Origin: Paragonimus skrjabini miyazakii
Lineage: Eukaryota > Platyhelminthes > Trematoda > Plagiorchiida > Troglotrematidae
Length of the DNA stretch: 64,000 nt
NCBI GenBank assembly: GCA_014338405.1
Contig: JTDE01000755.1
Coordinates: forward strand, 35,074-99,073
Direction of reading: 5' to 3'
The stretch's first letter is position 1. Each line of letters begins with the position of its first letter. Shown here one piece after another: positions 32,401 to 44,439 of this stretch. The notes beneath the pieces are model-generated. The model saw only the letters and a list, made by a program, of their open reading frames with translations. It did no database searches and was not told where the DNA came from. The translations under genes were made by a program, and so were the position numbers.

Positions 32401-32771
32401 GGACTGATGCACGCAAGGGTTAAGTAAGCAGACTGGGGCATGAAAAACGCAAATTTTAAAGACTGGCAATGTAGGTAAGGCAGCCAGTGTTGATGTGAGG
32501 TGCACACTTAGTTAAGGGCGACCACAACGGCAGTATTCTTGAATAATATTACAAATCAGCCTTAGCAACAAACCTAGAGAAATAGAAAAATGGATCACTG
32601 CAAATGAATTTTCGAACTCTTTGGAAAACTGATCTGTACAATGCAAAGCAAGAACTATAGACATCGCATAAAGCATGCTGACTCTGGCCTGGCTCTGGCA
32701 AGAGTCGGAAAAGAGTCGTATCCGAGTAGGTGTGCAACAAAATCCACAGCAGGTCCGACTCTAGCCAGAGT

Positions 32772-32830
32772 CGTTTCGGAGTGGGCCAGAGTTGGTTCCC
32801 AGTTGGCCAGAATAGGATCCGAGTAGGCCA
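32772..32830 (+). repeat. ~21-bp tandem repeat
   Basis: Units starting 'GGCCAGAGT', 'GGCCAGAAT' and 'GGCCAATT' recur at 20-21 bp. The related 'GGCAAGAGTCGGAAAAGAGT' occurs 70 bp upstream. Translation gives a 7-residue repeat ('WARVGSQ', 'LARIGSE'), which is a by-product of the 21-bp period. Confidence 0.8.
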
Positions 32831-33465
32831 ATTATGCTGACGGCACCCTTCTTACATTCCCAGGTATATGTTTCAACTACTAAACAGTTCTAACTTTACG
32901 TCATCCAACACTACTACATACTAACTGCTAACACTATTCCGTAAGTATCACCAACTTCTCTTCTCAGCAATCGACCTTATTTAGCAACAAAGTAGCAAGC
33001 GAATTTAGCAGGATCATTTCTGTAATGAAGCGTTTACTTCGAACGTCTTCAAGTGAACTAACGCAGAGCCATATGGAGATGGACAAGGTACGCATGGAAT
33101 AACACTCTAACTTGACCCTAAGAGGGACATACTACCGTAAGCATCTTCCACGTGAGCGGTGAACGCGCAGAAATTAAAAGAAAAGCGATAAGTACCGCGA
33201 TGAAAACGAAGTATGTGAACGTTTCAAATGAAAAGTTGACAATGTCCAAGAAGTAACAACAAGTAGCAACCACACCTGTTAAAGTTGAAGTCATTTTCAA
33301 ATCCAGCATGTTGTGCGCAAAAGGTGATTTGAACAAAGAAGCCTGAAAAGCCAAAACAAAAAAGAGAAAACAACAGGGCATGAAAATTAAGAATGATGGA
33401 GGAACACGGAAAAGTAACACCAAAATTTCCGAAACGAAATATTTTCTGAGAGCAAAGAGGCAAAC

Positions 33466-33707
33466 ATTTGAACTCATAACACGAACCAACAAGACTTGTA
33501 ACAGACATGGTTTCATTACATCAAAAATCAGCCTTCCATGAAAAACGCATCATTGTGGACCCCTAATTAGCACCTAAAACTAGACTATGATTCTGATAAA
33601 TGTCCACTTCACGTCAATGATTTCGCGTTGAAAGTTGTGAACATGTGAAGTCATAACACGAATCAACAAAACTTGTAACAGACAAGGTTTCACTACATCT
33701 GAAATCT
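33466..33707 (+). repeat. Direct repeat of ~62 bp, 180 bp apart
   Basis: 33475-33527 and 33655-33707 both read 'CATAACACGAA(C/T)CAACAA' followed by 'ACTTGTAACAGACA' and 'GGTTTCA(T/C)TACATC'. The sequence between is unrelated. Confidence 0.8.
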
Positions 33708-33709
33708 CT

Positions 33710-36300
33710 GGTGTACATTTATCTTATAAATGTTGTACACGCAGTGGCCGCAGTGGTTTCGGGAAACATCAAGCTGTAATTCGATAAAGTTGCTTCTAGT
33801 CACTTAAGTCCACTAGATCAGCCTGCATAGCAGAAAAAATATCACACTGAATCAGCGGTACTTTTATGTGGTAGGTCAGACTTAACCAACTCCAACGATG
33901 AATCAACAGTACACCATGCCTGTTCATATTTTTTCTGTATTCCTACCCCAGGCTTTTCGTTGCGTCTCCCAGCTCCGGATTGTTCCTTTAATTAAATGAC
34001 CTTCGTATATCTATGGGTTCTTACCTGTTTGCGATTAGTTTTTGAATATCGGCGTTTGAATTACTCACCGTATCTGTGTTTGGCTCCTTGGAACCACCTC
34101 GTGATGAAGTGTTTTATATTTTCCTCACTCTCTTGAGGATAGATTCGATCAGATTAACCGGCGTCTTTTAAAGCATTAGGATAAAAACTTATTGCTCATA
34201 ATTGCCTGAATAAAGTAAGTGTCCAATAGGCAACACTCTCCGTTCGTCACCCGCCAGTTTATCTTCATCGCCAATGACCTGACAACCACATAGTTACATA
34301 TCTTTCGTATGCACTCATCAGCTGTGCGTCCCCAGTGAACGACTGCAAGGGCGTGAATCTACGAAAGGAAAATAATAATGAACACCATAAGCACGACTGC
34401 CAGCCTATAGCAACAAACTGAAAGTAAACGTAGAACTTACTGGTTGCTGACATTCAAAGGAATACAAGGTGTTTATTGAATCGTTCGCTAACGATTCAAG
34501 TTCATAACGAGCTACGCGTAATCTGATGATCCAAAAATGCCTTTCTCAATATCCAGCGGCAGAGAAAATAATCTATCTTCGAAACTGTTAATGAAAAGAC
34601 GCTCGTGAAAACTGGATTTAATACAGTAAAAACTGAATCAATGTGCATGAAAACTAAATATCTCACCTCGAATGCGAAAAATCCTCAGAAATTGAATAAG
34701 TAATGTGCCCGCACAACAAAGTTGACAACTAGGCACCGTCAGTAATGGGGGACGATAAAACGGAATTGAGTTCACTTGAACAAATGGTAGTTGGTTGAGT
34801 TGGAGCAAAATGACTGTTCATGCTTCGAGAAATGGCAAGAATTATAAGCTACTCAGGAAAGAATATGGAAGAAGAATGTCTTATTTTGACATTCAGAAAT
34901 GCACAGGGCTATCACTGAATGAGAGTAAGGGTAGCGGTTACAGTAGCTGGTGTAAAAATGAAAATGGTCAATACTGCTTATTCTTAAGGAAAAATAATGA
35001 AAGATAGGGCCGTCCTTCAACAATGATCGGTAAAAGCACAGCAATCTCGAAAATAATGCAACAGACCTTAGCAAAATCAACAGCGTTAACATTACGTTTT
35101 CACTTTGTTGAACAAACTGAGGTTAAAATTATTCCAGAAATCCAGAATATTAGAAACTATCGTGCACATCGCCTACTATATTTTTGAAGACTTCTTCGTT
35201 ATAGTACACAACCCTCTATGTGCACTTGTCGCAGCCGTGGTAGCCGCTGCGACCTTTGACTTTACGTGAAGTAACGAGCAGGTGTGTCACAAATATTGGA
35301 ATAAAGTGTCACAAAAACTGTTATTCCGAGTGTTTCTAAGTAGGTCCTATTCGTCAGAATGTCTTTGGGCTCTGTGACAAATTCACCCATATATACGTCT
35401 AAAGGCTCCGTATGACGACCGCTACTATAGCAGCTAATCACAGATGGACAGCTAACAAACGGCCGAATAATACGACCAAGTGCAGACCATCGATGTTAAC
35501 TTGCAAAGTCAAGTGGTCACCGTTTCTATGCTTGTGTTTTTCCTGTTCAATTGGTAGGCAGTTGTGGAGCCTAATGTGCACGTTCGAGCCCTTGAGAAGC
35601 GTCTTCTTTGAACGAGTTCTTGGAATGTCGCGCACAGTTCTGCGATTTGAAGGCGAGTCAGGAACGAGCGGCTTCAATAGCGTGATAAACAGCTTCAGAT
35701 CAGCGGCCATGGAGGACTTCGCGTGAATGGAGAATAGTCACACTGCGTCAGGAATAGATGAGACTGTTGCCGTAATATTCATAATAACAATTGGATAGTA
35801 TGTTGTCCACCGAACCACTGAACCGTGCGGATCGCTTATCGCCTCAGCAGATGGGACTGGACACACGTCCTTCCCTACTTGGTCATCTTCGTCAACTTCA
35901 ATTTAAAGTAAGCATGACAAAATGAAGGACTACCAGGTTTCGCTAATGAAATAATTTCAATCTCCAAGGTGGCAACGATAGTAATGGAGAAAACACCAAC
36001 AGTGTTAATGCCAAGTTGTAGACGTTCCCGGCGTATTCGGCGATATATAGTGTTACGACAATACAACCTTCGCCCGGAACTCACGATGCATTAAAAGTTT
36101 ATTAACCAGATGGCTTCAGGGAGTATGGACATCAAAAAATCAAACATCCAGATAAAAATTAGTCTTCAGGTCATTCTTTAGCATATCCTTGCTGAAAAAT
36201 TAAAGTAGGTTGTATCACTCATACATTACTATGTAAGATTATCCGTAAAACATCACAAAAACAATAATGTGACAAACCACCAAACCAGAGGCACGTGTAA
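33710..36300. other. Unassigned 2.6-kb interval
   Basis: A perfect 8-bp hairpin GTCGCAGC/GCTGCGAC sits at 35228-35253. ORFs of ~100 codons overlap on both strands at 35.41-35.73 kb with no motif. No mobile-element domain recognised. Confidence 0.4.
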
Positions 36301-36309
36301 CATGCAAGC

Positions 36310-36535
36310 CAGACGTTCTGGCTTCGTGTACCAGTTACAATCGTAAACGAACTTTGAGCAACGTGGAGACACCGGGGGACAGCGTTCTTCTGAAGTAAGG
36401 GTTCCAACGACAGTCCTGTGAAAAGAAGACAATAGAAACAAGCGTGAGCCAAAGGCCCAGTAAGACATGCACACGACTTACACAATCGAAGACAAAAGTG
36501 GCGCCAACAAGACGGCAGCACGATGCGTTACACAC
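36310..36535 (-). repeat. Repeat with intron-like unit, copy 2
   Basis: Inverted copy of 20735-20950. The intron-like unit runs on the minus strand from 36481 (GTAAGTCGTGTGCATG) to 36416 (TTTTCACAG), 66 bp. The downstream exon-like part is kept, but the following GTAAGT of copy 1 is not. Confidence 0.6.
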
Positions 36536-36539
36536 GTGA

Positions 36540-37455
36540 CAATCAAATGACCCAGAGTTATCGAACTAGCCTGGATGAACAAAACTGACACTCAAGTGAC
36601 AACCACCTATTCCGTAGTCAAATATATCTATTGCAGTGAAAAATATTATTCTTAGGTTATTCATATTCATTATTCAATCACAAAATTAGTCCAACGATAA
36701 GATACCACTCACCAAAGTTTCTCGTTTTTGGTTGGCCAATGGAGAAGAAAAGACGGGCCAACGCCTGACCTACTCTTAGCCAACTTAGCCGAGTCGACCA
36801 CGTGTTCTGTAGGATAGTGCGAAACTGAATCAACCATCAGGATGTTGAAATTAGTCCAGCATTTCATTCGTCCGGCAAGAAGTGTTCGAAACAACACTGA
36901 AAATCATACCAGCGAAGAGTGTCGAAATAAATGTGTTAACCTGAGAGCAACATGGAAACTTAAAACTTTTGCAAAAATTACGGTGACAGCAGAGCAGTAC
37001 TTTAGTGATGTCCCAAAGAGGTCTGGGACGGGAATTTCTTAGGACGCACGCAAAAGTTGCGGCAATAACGCCCATATACACCCATCCCGCCGCCCTGTAG
37101 TGACCTGGAGATACCCCTGGTCTTCCTGCTGTACGATGTGTAAAATCCTTCCTAAAATCTTAGCCCACGTTGCACATAGGACCTTAAGGATCTTTGCCTG
37201 CCGTCTGCTAGACGCATGCGATCGCATTTGTTTGTTTACATGCTTGTCGGTCTATGCGCGTCAAGGACGCCATACACATTCTTCCGGCTTGCTCGCGCGC
37301 TCGGCGGTCGGATGCTCAGTCACCCCAGCTATTTCGCGTATCGGTGTCGTCAAACGCTGATCGAGATCATTTGTAATTATCGCATAATATATTTTCGGTC
37401 TCCACAATTATCTGTATTTTTATTTCGCGTCTGATATTGTTCCGTATACCCGAGG
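36540..37455. other. Unassigned; may hold upstream gypsy sequence
   Basis: This precedes the gypsy pol. Gag, protease or a 5' LTR would be expected here, but I could not recognise them, nor find a repeat shared with the sequence flanking the displaced integrase end (about 43.8-44.4 kb). Confidence 0.35.
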
Positions 37456-37468
37456 AAACGTTGATTTA

Positions 37469-38282
37469 GTGCACGTACGCACTGAAGCCCCTAGGCAAGT
37501 CGTGGATCTCTTCACTGTGTTCCCACAGCTCGTGTGCACTTCGAAAGATATTCCAACAGTGACATCTAGTGTCACACATCACATCCGTACTAAGGGACCC
37601 CCCGTCATAGCACGGCCTCGCCGGTTGGCTTCCAACAAACTAAAACTCGTCAGGGCAGAAATAATACGCCCTTCCGAGAGTCCATGGGCCTCACCGCTGC
37701 ATATGGTTCCTAAGAAGTCAGGTGATTAACGTCCATGCTGGCCGAACAAAGCAACCGTCCCTGACAAATACCCAACCCCGCACATGCAGGATGTTACTAC
37801 TCTCTTACATGGAAAACACCATATTCAAAAAGATAGACTTAGTACGAGCTTATCATCAAATTCCGGTTGACAAAGAGGATATCCCCAATACCACAGTAAT
37901 AACTCCTTTCAGCCATTTCCAGTTTCTTCGAATACCATTTGGTTTGAGTAATGCGGCTCAAACTTTTCAACGCTTCATTCATGAAGCGACTCGCGGTTTG
38001 GACTTTGTTTACCCTTATCTAAATGACATTTTAGTTGCTAGCTCTTCGCAGGAAGAACACCTTACGCATCTACGTACCCTACTGGAACGTTTGACCCAAC
38101 ATGCAGTCACAGTTAATTCCACTAAATGCGAACTAGGTAAGGCTACAATAGAGTTTCTGGGTCAGAAGAACTCAGAAACTGGAATAGCCGCACTCACGGA
38201 TAAGGTGAAAGCCATCCGGGAAAACCCCGAACCAACTTCCTTCAAGCAACTTCGTCGTCTTAGTGGCCTGGTCAACCACTAA
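37469..38282 (+). pseudogene. Gypsy reverse transcriptase
   Basis: Entry block 'HHIRTKGPPVIARPRRLAS' and 'IIRPSESPWASPLHMVPKK' (37469-37729), then a stop where Trp is expected after 'KKSGD', and a frame change near 37800. The palm follows in 37722-38282: 'KIDLVRAYHQIPV' (motif A), 'RIPFGLSNAAQTFQRF' (motif B) and 'YLNDILVAS' where 'YxDD' belongs, so the first catalytic Asp of motif C is Asn. A short in-frame deletion joins 'KLVRAE' to 'IIRPSE', losing the usual 'FxxMLxLG'. The region ends with 'FLGQKNSETGIAAL' and 'LRRLSGLVNH'. It would be inactive even if the frames were open. Confidence 0.9.
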
Positions 38283-38329
38283 CGACGCTTTCTACCTCGT
38301 TGTGCGCATATAATGCAGTGAATGACGGA

Positions 38330-38800
38330 CCTTCTCCGTGGAGGTGGACGCAAATTCCAGTTCACCAAAGTTGTGCGTACAGCGTTCATTGAGCTCAAGG
38401 ATTTAGCTCTTCTTGCTCATCCTGATCCGAACGCACCACTGCCAATCGTAACCGACGCTTCCGACGCAGCAGTCAGTGCTGTGTTACCTTAATTTGTTGG
38501 TAAGCAGTGCCAGCCTTCAGCTTTCTTCTCCAAACGCTTACAACCCGCGGAATCCCGCTGCAGCACGTTAAGTAGAGAGTAATTGGCGATCTATTTAGGC
38601 ATCCGCCACTTCCGGCATTCAGTAGAAGACAGAACTGTTACGGTTTACATATATCATAAATCGTTAATCTATTCTTTAAACGCTTCATCCGACAGGCATC
38701 CCAAAGGGAAGTTAGGCACCTGGACTATATCTCTCAGTTTACGAATGATATACGACATGTCTCAGGTACCAAAAACACAGTCGTGGACGCTCTTTCATGC
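38330..38800 (+). pseudogene. Gypsy RNase H domain
   Basis: Reads 'FIELKDLALLAHPDPNAPLP' and 'IVTDASDAAVSAVLP' (the first catalytic Asp in 'TDASD'), then a stop, 'FFSKRLQPAE', 'TLSRE', another stop, and 'LAIYLGIRHFRHSVEDRTVTVYI' with 'NALSxRHP'-type text. The frame then shifts before 'VDALS'. The domain order is normal for gypsy pol. Two stops and frameshifts make it a pseudogene. Confidence 0.82.
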
Positions 38801-39405
38801 TTTTTCAACGCACCTGCTGATAACGGTATCGATCTGGCAGCCATGGCTGCCGCGCAAGCCACTGACCCTGAGAACGAGTATTTTTGTCAAAAGAGCTCTC
38901 TCACAATCCAACCCATACTTCTGACATCGTCAGAGGGTACAATCCTCTGCGACACTTCCCAGGGCACAATTCGCCCTGTAGTGCCTGCATCATTCCGCCG
39001 TACAGTGTTCAATGCACCGCATTGTCTGTCTCATGCTGGCATGCACACTTCGGTTAAACTTGCTACTGAACGTTTCGTATGGTCTAAGGTAAGTCACGAT
39101 ATCCGTAATTGGAGTCGTTCTTGCCTCCAATGCCAGCGTTCCAAAGTCCACTGGCATACAAAGAGCCCCCATGGTACGTTTTCTTTGCCAGACGCTACGT
39201 GCACGTCGACTTGGTTGGCTCCTTACCACCCTCAAATGGCTCTACTTATTTGTTGACGTGTGTTGACCGTTTCACAAGGTGGCCTGCAGCCATACCGCTA
39301 CTTAACTGCTCCTCAGAAACGGTAGCTAGCGCCTTCCAAGAACGGTGGATGGCACAAATCGGTTGTCCAGCAATGGTGACGACTGATCATGGATCAGAAC
39401 CCTTT
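38783..39405 (+). pseudogene. Gypsy integrase, zinc domain and core start
   Basis: The HHCC zinc domain is legible at 39000-39150: 'HCLSHAGMHTS' (His pair) and 'CLQCQRSKV' (Cys pair). After a frame shift, 39109-39405 gives core catalytic blocks 'HVDLVGSLPPSNGSTYLL' (first Asp) and 'PAMVTTDHGSE' (second Asp). The third catalytic residue lies in the displaced part. From 39406 the same open frame continues into LINE RT protein, so the 235-codon ORF 39109-39816 is a chimera of two elements, not a gene. Confidence 0.88.
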
Positions 39406-40975
39406 TATAAGCTGTTTAAACAGACACTCCAGACTAGCATTCTCCCTAGCGCATGTGGAGAGGCGACGGTCACGCCCATATTTGAAGCGGGTGACCGGCA
39501 TTCTCCGGCTAGCTACCGGCCAATCAGCGTTACTAGCATTCCGTGTAAGGTAATGGAGCGCTTATTAAAGCGTGCCATCCTCAATCACTTTTTGTCAAAC
39601 CGTCTTTTTTCTCCTACTCAGCAAGGCTTCCTTCCTAATCGGTCATGCATAACTAACATGCTTGTTTTCATGGACAGTCTGATGGAGGCCAGAGACAATG
39701 GCCTTATTTCGGATACCATCTTCTTCGACTTTGCCAAGGCTTTCGACCGTGTCCCACACGGCCCCCTGAAACACAAACGGGAAGCTTATGGTATTCAAGG
39801 AGAGATTCTTCGCTGAATTGTTTCTTTCCTTGACAACAGAACATTTAGAGTTAAAACCGGATCAGACCTCTAATCTCCTTCCCTCATTTATGCGGAAGTT
39901 CCTCAAAGGTCAGTGCTAGGTCCTGTTATTTCTGATCTATATAAATGACCTTCCTGATATTATTTCCAGCAACGCCCTCCTATGCGGCGATGACCTAAAA
40001 ATCCGGAATGCCACTGATCCCAGTGCGCTACAGATTGATCTTGACGCGATTAAGCGTTGGTCGGACGACTGGAGTCTCCCACTAAATGACAATAAGTGCA
40101 CACATATGTCACTCGGTGGCGACTCCGGCAACGCCTTTGTGATTCATAGTGCTCTCGGCACAATATATAAATCATGAAAATCGATCTGAAGAAAGATCTG
40201 GGCATCTGGTTGTCGTCTAACTTATCTTTTGCGCATCACCACAAGATGGCAGCGACAAAAGGGTTTGCTACTCTTTGGATGATTAAGCGCACTTTCCCCC
40301 GCATAGACAAAAATGCGTTCCAAACGCTTTACAGGGTTTATATAAGGCTGCTCCTCGAGTATGCTAATCAGGTCGTGTATACCGACCTGAGGAAAAACAT
40401 ATTATCCGTTGAGCGTGTCCAGCGCGTGGCTTCCAAACTAGTCACAAGTCTCAGTAGTGTCGCGTACGAGTCTCGACTTGAAATTCTTGATCTGTACTCA
40501 CTCGAACTTCGACGGCTCCGCGGTGATTTAATTTTCACACACTTCCTATTTAGAGTAGGCCTCGTTGACCAGTTCTTCACTGTAGCGAATGATGACGGTT
40601 GACGAGGACATAACATGAAGCTTTTCAAGCTTCGCCCTCGAACCTTTCTTAGACAGCAATTATTTTTCCTACCGGGTTGTTAACTTCTGGAGCAGTCTTC
40701 CAACTGAAGTCGTCAGTAGCGCTTCTAGCGATCGCTTTAAAGCATTACTTGAATCTCATTTTCCAAAAATCCTTTCATACGAGTAATCTTAGTTTGTTTT
40801 TTGATATGTACTGTAATTCCCAAGAGCGGTGTTACACCTTGTTTTCAATGAATGCCTTTCAGATCAACAGACGCCCGCTTGACACTGAACAAAAAAACCG
40901 ACTGGATCCGGGACCCTTGGGCTTCTGCCTCGAACCTGTGTATCAATCGCTGAGTCGCTGTGTCACCGATTTCAT
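39406..40975 (+). mobile_element. CR1/jockey-like LINE inserted in gypsy integrase
   Basis: Begins abruptly at 39406 with 'FYKLFKQTLQTSILPSACGE', 'TVTPIFEAGDRHSPASYRPI' and 'SIPCKVMERLL', then motif A 'IFFDFAKAFDRVPHGP'. After a stop at 39816, motif B reads 'VPQRSVLGPV'. Motif C reads 'CGDD' where the inverted copy has 'YADD'. 40174-40602 is an open C-terminal stretch, 'KKDLGIWLSSNLSF' to 'LVDQFFTVANDDG'. The 3' tail reaches 'TCGCTGAGTCGCTGTG' at about 40965. It is 5'-truncated (no endonuclease). From ~40250 to 40968 it is almost identical to 45930-45225 reversed. Confidence 0.88.
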
Positions 40976-40999
40976 ATGTAAGCAAAAATGTGGGGTTAA

Positions 41000-43900
41000 T
41001 GATAATAAGCCATCCGTCCGACTTTTAGCAATTTATTTAGTAGACTCAAACAGTTAGTTTATGTGGACCTTTGGGACACCTCCTCTCTAGTTTTTTGAGA
41101 ATGGAAAAAAAGGGTGCAAACAAGGGGTTCGAAGACAAGGTTCGCTGTTGCGAACGGATTTGTGGTTGGATGACTCGATTGGTTTGTTCTGATAACTAGC
41201 CCTCGAGGAGGTCCTGCGCGACTGTGAATTTAGCATTACGGAATGATCAAACGTCAGCGTTTCTACAGGTGTTGAACAACGTATTTTATACTCTAAACTC
41301 TAAACTTTTGTTCCTTTCAAGTACTTCATCTTGAAAAGGTGAATAGAAGTGAGCACCTAGTAAAAGGTTGACTATTTCCAATTGAGGAGAGGATTTTAAG
41401 AATAGTAGAGTATGTTTTGTGAGGCTACCAGTCGGTTTGTCTGACGCAGCGGATCAAAGAAAGTCCTTTTGTTGTAAGTGGTCCTAGCAGGCTTCCTCAT
41501 TTTTAGCCTTTTAAGTGGTAGAAATTTGTAAAAGGTCGTTTGCCAGGTTTTGGGACGGGTAACTAGAAATAATTTTCATATAGATTTTGTTGACCCAACA
41601 ATTTGCTAGGGCCTAAAGAACCAGTCGTTAGTCCGAAATCAATAGACATGTTGTCGCCCTTTTCTACTGCAGGTGCGGTTTCCTATCTATCCGTCATCTA
41701 CGCTTCGGTTTATTTGTGAGTTGGCTTTTGCCCGCTGTTTAGCAGATATACCTTTTAATCTGACACCGGCGGTTTAAAAGGCCGGTAGTTATACATATAC
41801 CGTTTCCGAACTGAGTTTAACAATTTCACCGACCAAAAGATCAAACAATTTTTTGGTTGATTTGGTGCGTAGCCAACTTGTGATTAAATGCTTTGTAGAT
41901 TAGAAAGAAAATTAAGATGCTAAAACTGATTTTGTCCGTTTATTTGAGTAGGGTGTGAAGAATAGGATTTATAAAAACCTTTTCATTTGGAAAGATTTTT
42001 CTCCATTTTTGCTGTAGCGTGCTATATCTACGCGACTGAGGAGGCCGCTTCCTTCTTGGCGGCTGTAGTTGTGTCGAAGATAGGCTCTTTTTATTTATTC
42101 AAGTGTATTTTTTCAAATTTTATTCAAGACAGCGTCCGTTGATACTCACTCTAAAGTAACCCTTCATGAGAGACAAAGAAAAAGATATAACTCAGGAATA
42201 TTTTGCATCTGCTGTTGAAGGTATTCTGAAAGTGTTCAGTTTTCATGATGCCTACGCGGACAGTAGGATACCTCGCGGTGCTATTACTGTTGTCACATCC
42301 ATAGTTCATGTAAGACAAAGGATCACTTGGAGATTCCAGAAACTGATACTAGTTTCCAACAAAGCAGAACCATTTCCGGAACTCGTGATGATGAGTGCAG
42401 TTTTATGTAGATATTTTGTATCCAAAACTACTACAAGTGCAAGGTAGTAGAAGGGACATCCATTGAGCTGCAGCGCTGCTGTACTTGACGCCTGTCATTG
42501 ACATTTGGCAACGAAATACAGACACCGACAAAGCGCACAATCCACCGTACTCAACACAACACTACATCACTTGCAAATCACTTACCGTAATCTTATACAA
42601 AATTTCACGCACAGGACACCAAAAGAGTTGGGATACTAAAAGGGAATAATAATGACAGAAAAATGAAATAGAATTCTGAAATACTCCTACTCATTATTTT
42701 GAATTACAAAGTGCACAAGAACGAACAAACATCCTACAGCTTCTAAGAAGATTATGGCCCGTAAGGCAAAAATTCGGGCAGGTTAAAGCAGATTGTGCAT
42801 TTTACGGGAAACCAGTTTTCACATAAACCGAAGCGCCCGTCATATCAAGGATGATTTGTTAAACAGCCCGATGTAGAAAGAAAGGTTATTAAAATCTTCC
42901 ATCTGCATACCCCCCTCATTCATTACACTCAGTTTACAAGCTCCCTTTCGTTCCCTTCAACCCTTATCTTCACAACCTAAAACGAGAAAACGGCTATCAG
43001 CTACAAGTATATGAACTGTATGAGTTTGTTTGATACACTTGCAGACTTCAGACAGTTGACTCCTAATAAAAATCTTCACAACTTTTCCTCTACGGAGACG
43101 TGATTTTCAACAGATATCTGTGACAGTTAACCGAACCTTGTTGAGTACTCAACATATGATCCCCAATCCGCCCACGGGGCTGAAAAGCCCTTTACCCTTC
43201 CATAATCAGAATTTTTTGAAGCACAAGGTCAACTGAAATTTTCAGCACGCCGAATAAAAGAACATACCTGATCCGGATGAACCTAGCTTCCAACCGCGAA
43301 CTCCTGTATAACTCAATTTTGTGTATACGTGCACAAGAGTTTTCGCCAAAATTTCTCAAGGGTCACTGTTTGGTGTTCTAACAATCTAAGTCATTAGTAA
43401 CATTTCAGATATTATTACCAGGAACATTCTTTTTTATGCTAACTAGACATAAACCTGCATTGTATGTGACTTCAATGAAATGCAAACTGGTTTTTGACAG
43501 AGAGTGAACGAGCATATATATCAATCAGCGGTGTTGGAACTGGTCCAACGGATTAATACCCAGTCTGTAGTCCCTGTCGAAAACCGATCTACAATGAAAA
43601 ACACGGACTCTGTGGGTGGCCCCTCATGTATTTGTATCGACCCTGGAAAGTAGAGTGTACATAGAAGGCATGTCAAGCTAGCGAGGCACGGAGCAAGTTG
43701 TTTGTCATCCTTGGACGAATATTACAAGCGGGATAGCTGGACTCAAACAAAGGTAGGCAATAAATCAAGATCATCAAAAATGTACATGTGAATGTAACTA
43801 GCAAAAATATCATTTATTATAGTCGTTACATAGCTCTCCCCCAGAAGGCTAGTGAGTATTACACAAGTCTTCGTTATTCCTGAGAGAGGGGGGGAAATAT

Positions 43901-44290
43901 ATAGGTGACATGCCTTTCTGACTGATCACAGTTACAGGGTGATACACATGGGGTGGGAAATGTCAAATTCCAGGGGAGGGTCGATCGAAAAATGACTGCT
44001 GCGCTGGAAGGATTTTTTATTTAAATTATTTAGTCTTCGGTGCTTTTCTTCTCTATCGCAACGTGCTGCTCAACCCTAAAAACTCTTGAGAGGAAAGGGG
44101 GTAGGTTTGTCCATTGTTGTACGATAGGTAGCTGGAGTTGTCACTCCACACACCATGTTCGCATAGTCTGAGAAGGAGAAGCACTGTGCAGTACCCGTAC
44201 GACTGGCGGAAGTTGATAACTCACCTTGTCAACGTATCCGGTTGACTAAATAATTTCATAGCCGACGACTTTATAAACCCTGCCTTCAGT
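41000..44290. other. 3.3-kb interval between inverted LINE copies
   Basis: No domain was recognised apart from short ORFs such as 42166-42447. Under the inversion model this block has been flipped, and the part near 43.8-44.4 kb would be the original downstream flank or 3' LTR of the gypsy element. I could not confirm an LTR. Confidence 0.4.
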
Positions 44291-44439
44291 TTTTGCTCTT
44301 ATTCTTCTTCTTGTGTTCTTATCTAAAGTTGCTAGACTCAAGAAAGAAGAGGGTTAGCATACGAATACATTTGGTCCAGAACAACGCCGTTTGGGTCGCG
44401 GACCTGGCAACGCATCAGATAACTGTAAAAGCATGGGAA

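Larger units (their letters stand above)
37456..39405 (+). mobile_element. Ty3/gypsy retrotransposon pol, 5' portion, truncated by a LINE
   Basis: RT, RNase H and the first two thirds of integrase occur in order on the plus strand. This pol order (RT before integrase) defines the Ty3/gypsy class. Stops and frameshifts throughout show it is dead. Integrase stops at the 'TTDHGSE' block at 39405, where the LINE protein begins in the same frame. The remaining integrase end is at 45224-44440 on the minus strand. Confidence 0.88.

Noticed and set aside
35412..35726. Overlapping ~100-codon ORFs on both strands
   Set aside because: No motif in either; overlap on both strands suggests chance.
40368..40628. 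Antisense 86-codon ORF, repeated at 45561-45821
   Set aside because: Shadow of the LINE C-terminal domain in both LINE copies.
43840..44430. 3' LTR of the gypsy element
   Set aside because: No matching sequence was found upstream of the gypsy pol at 36.5-37.45 kb.
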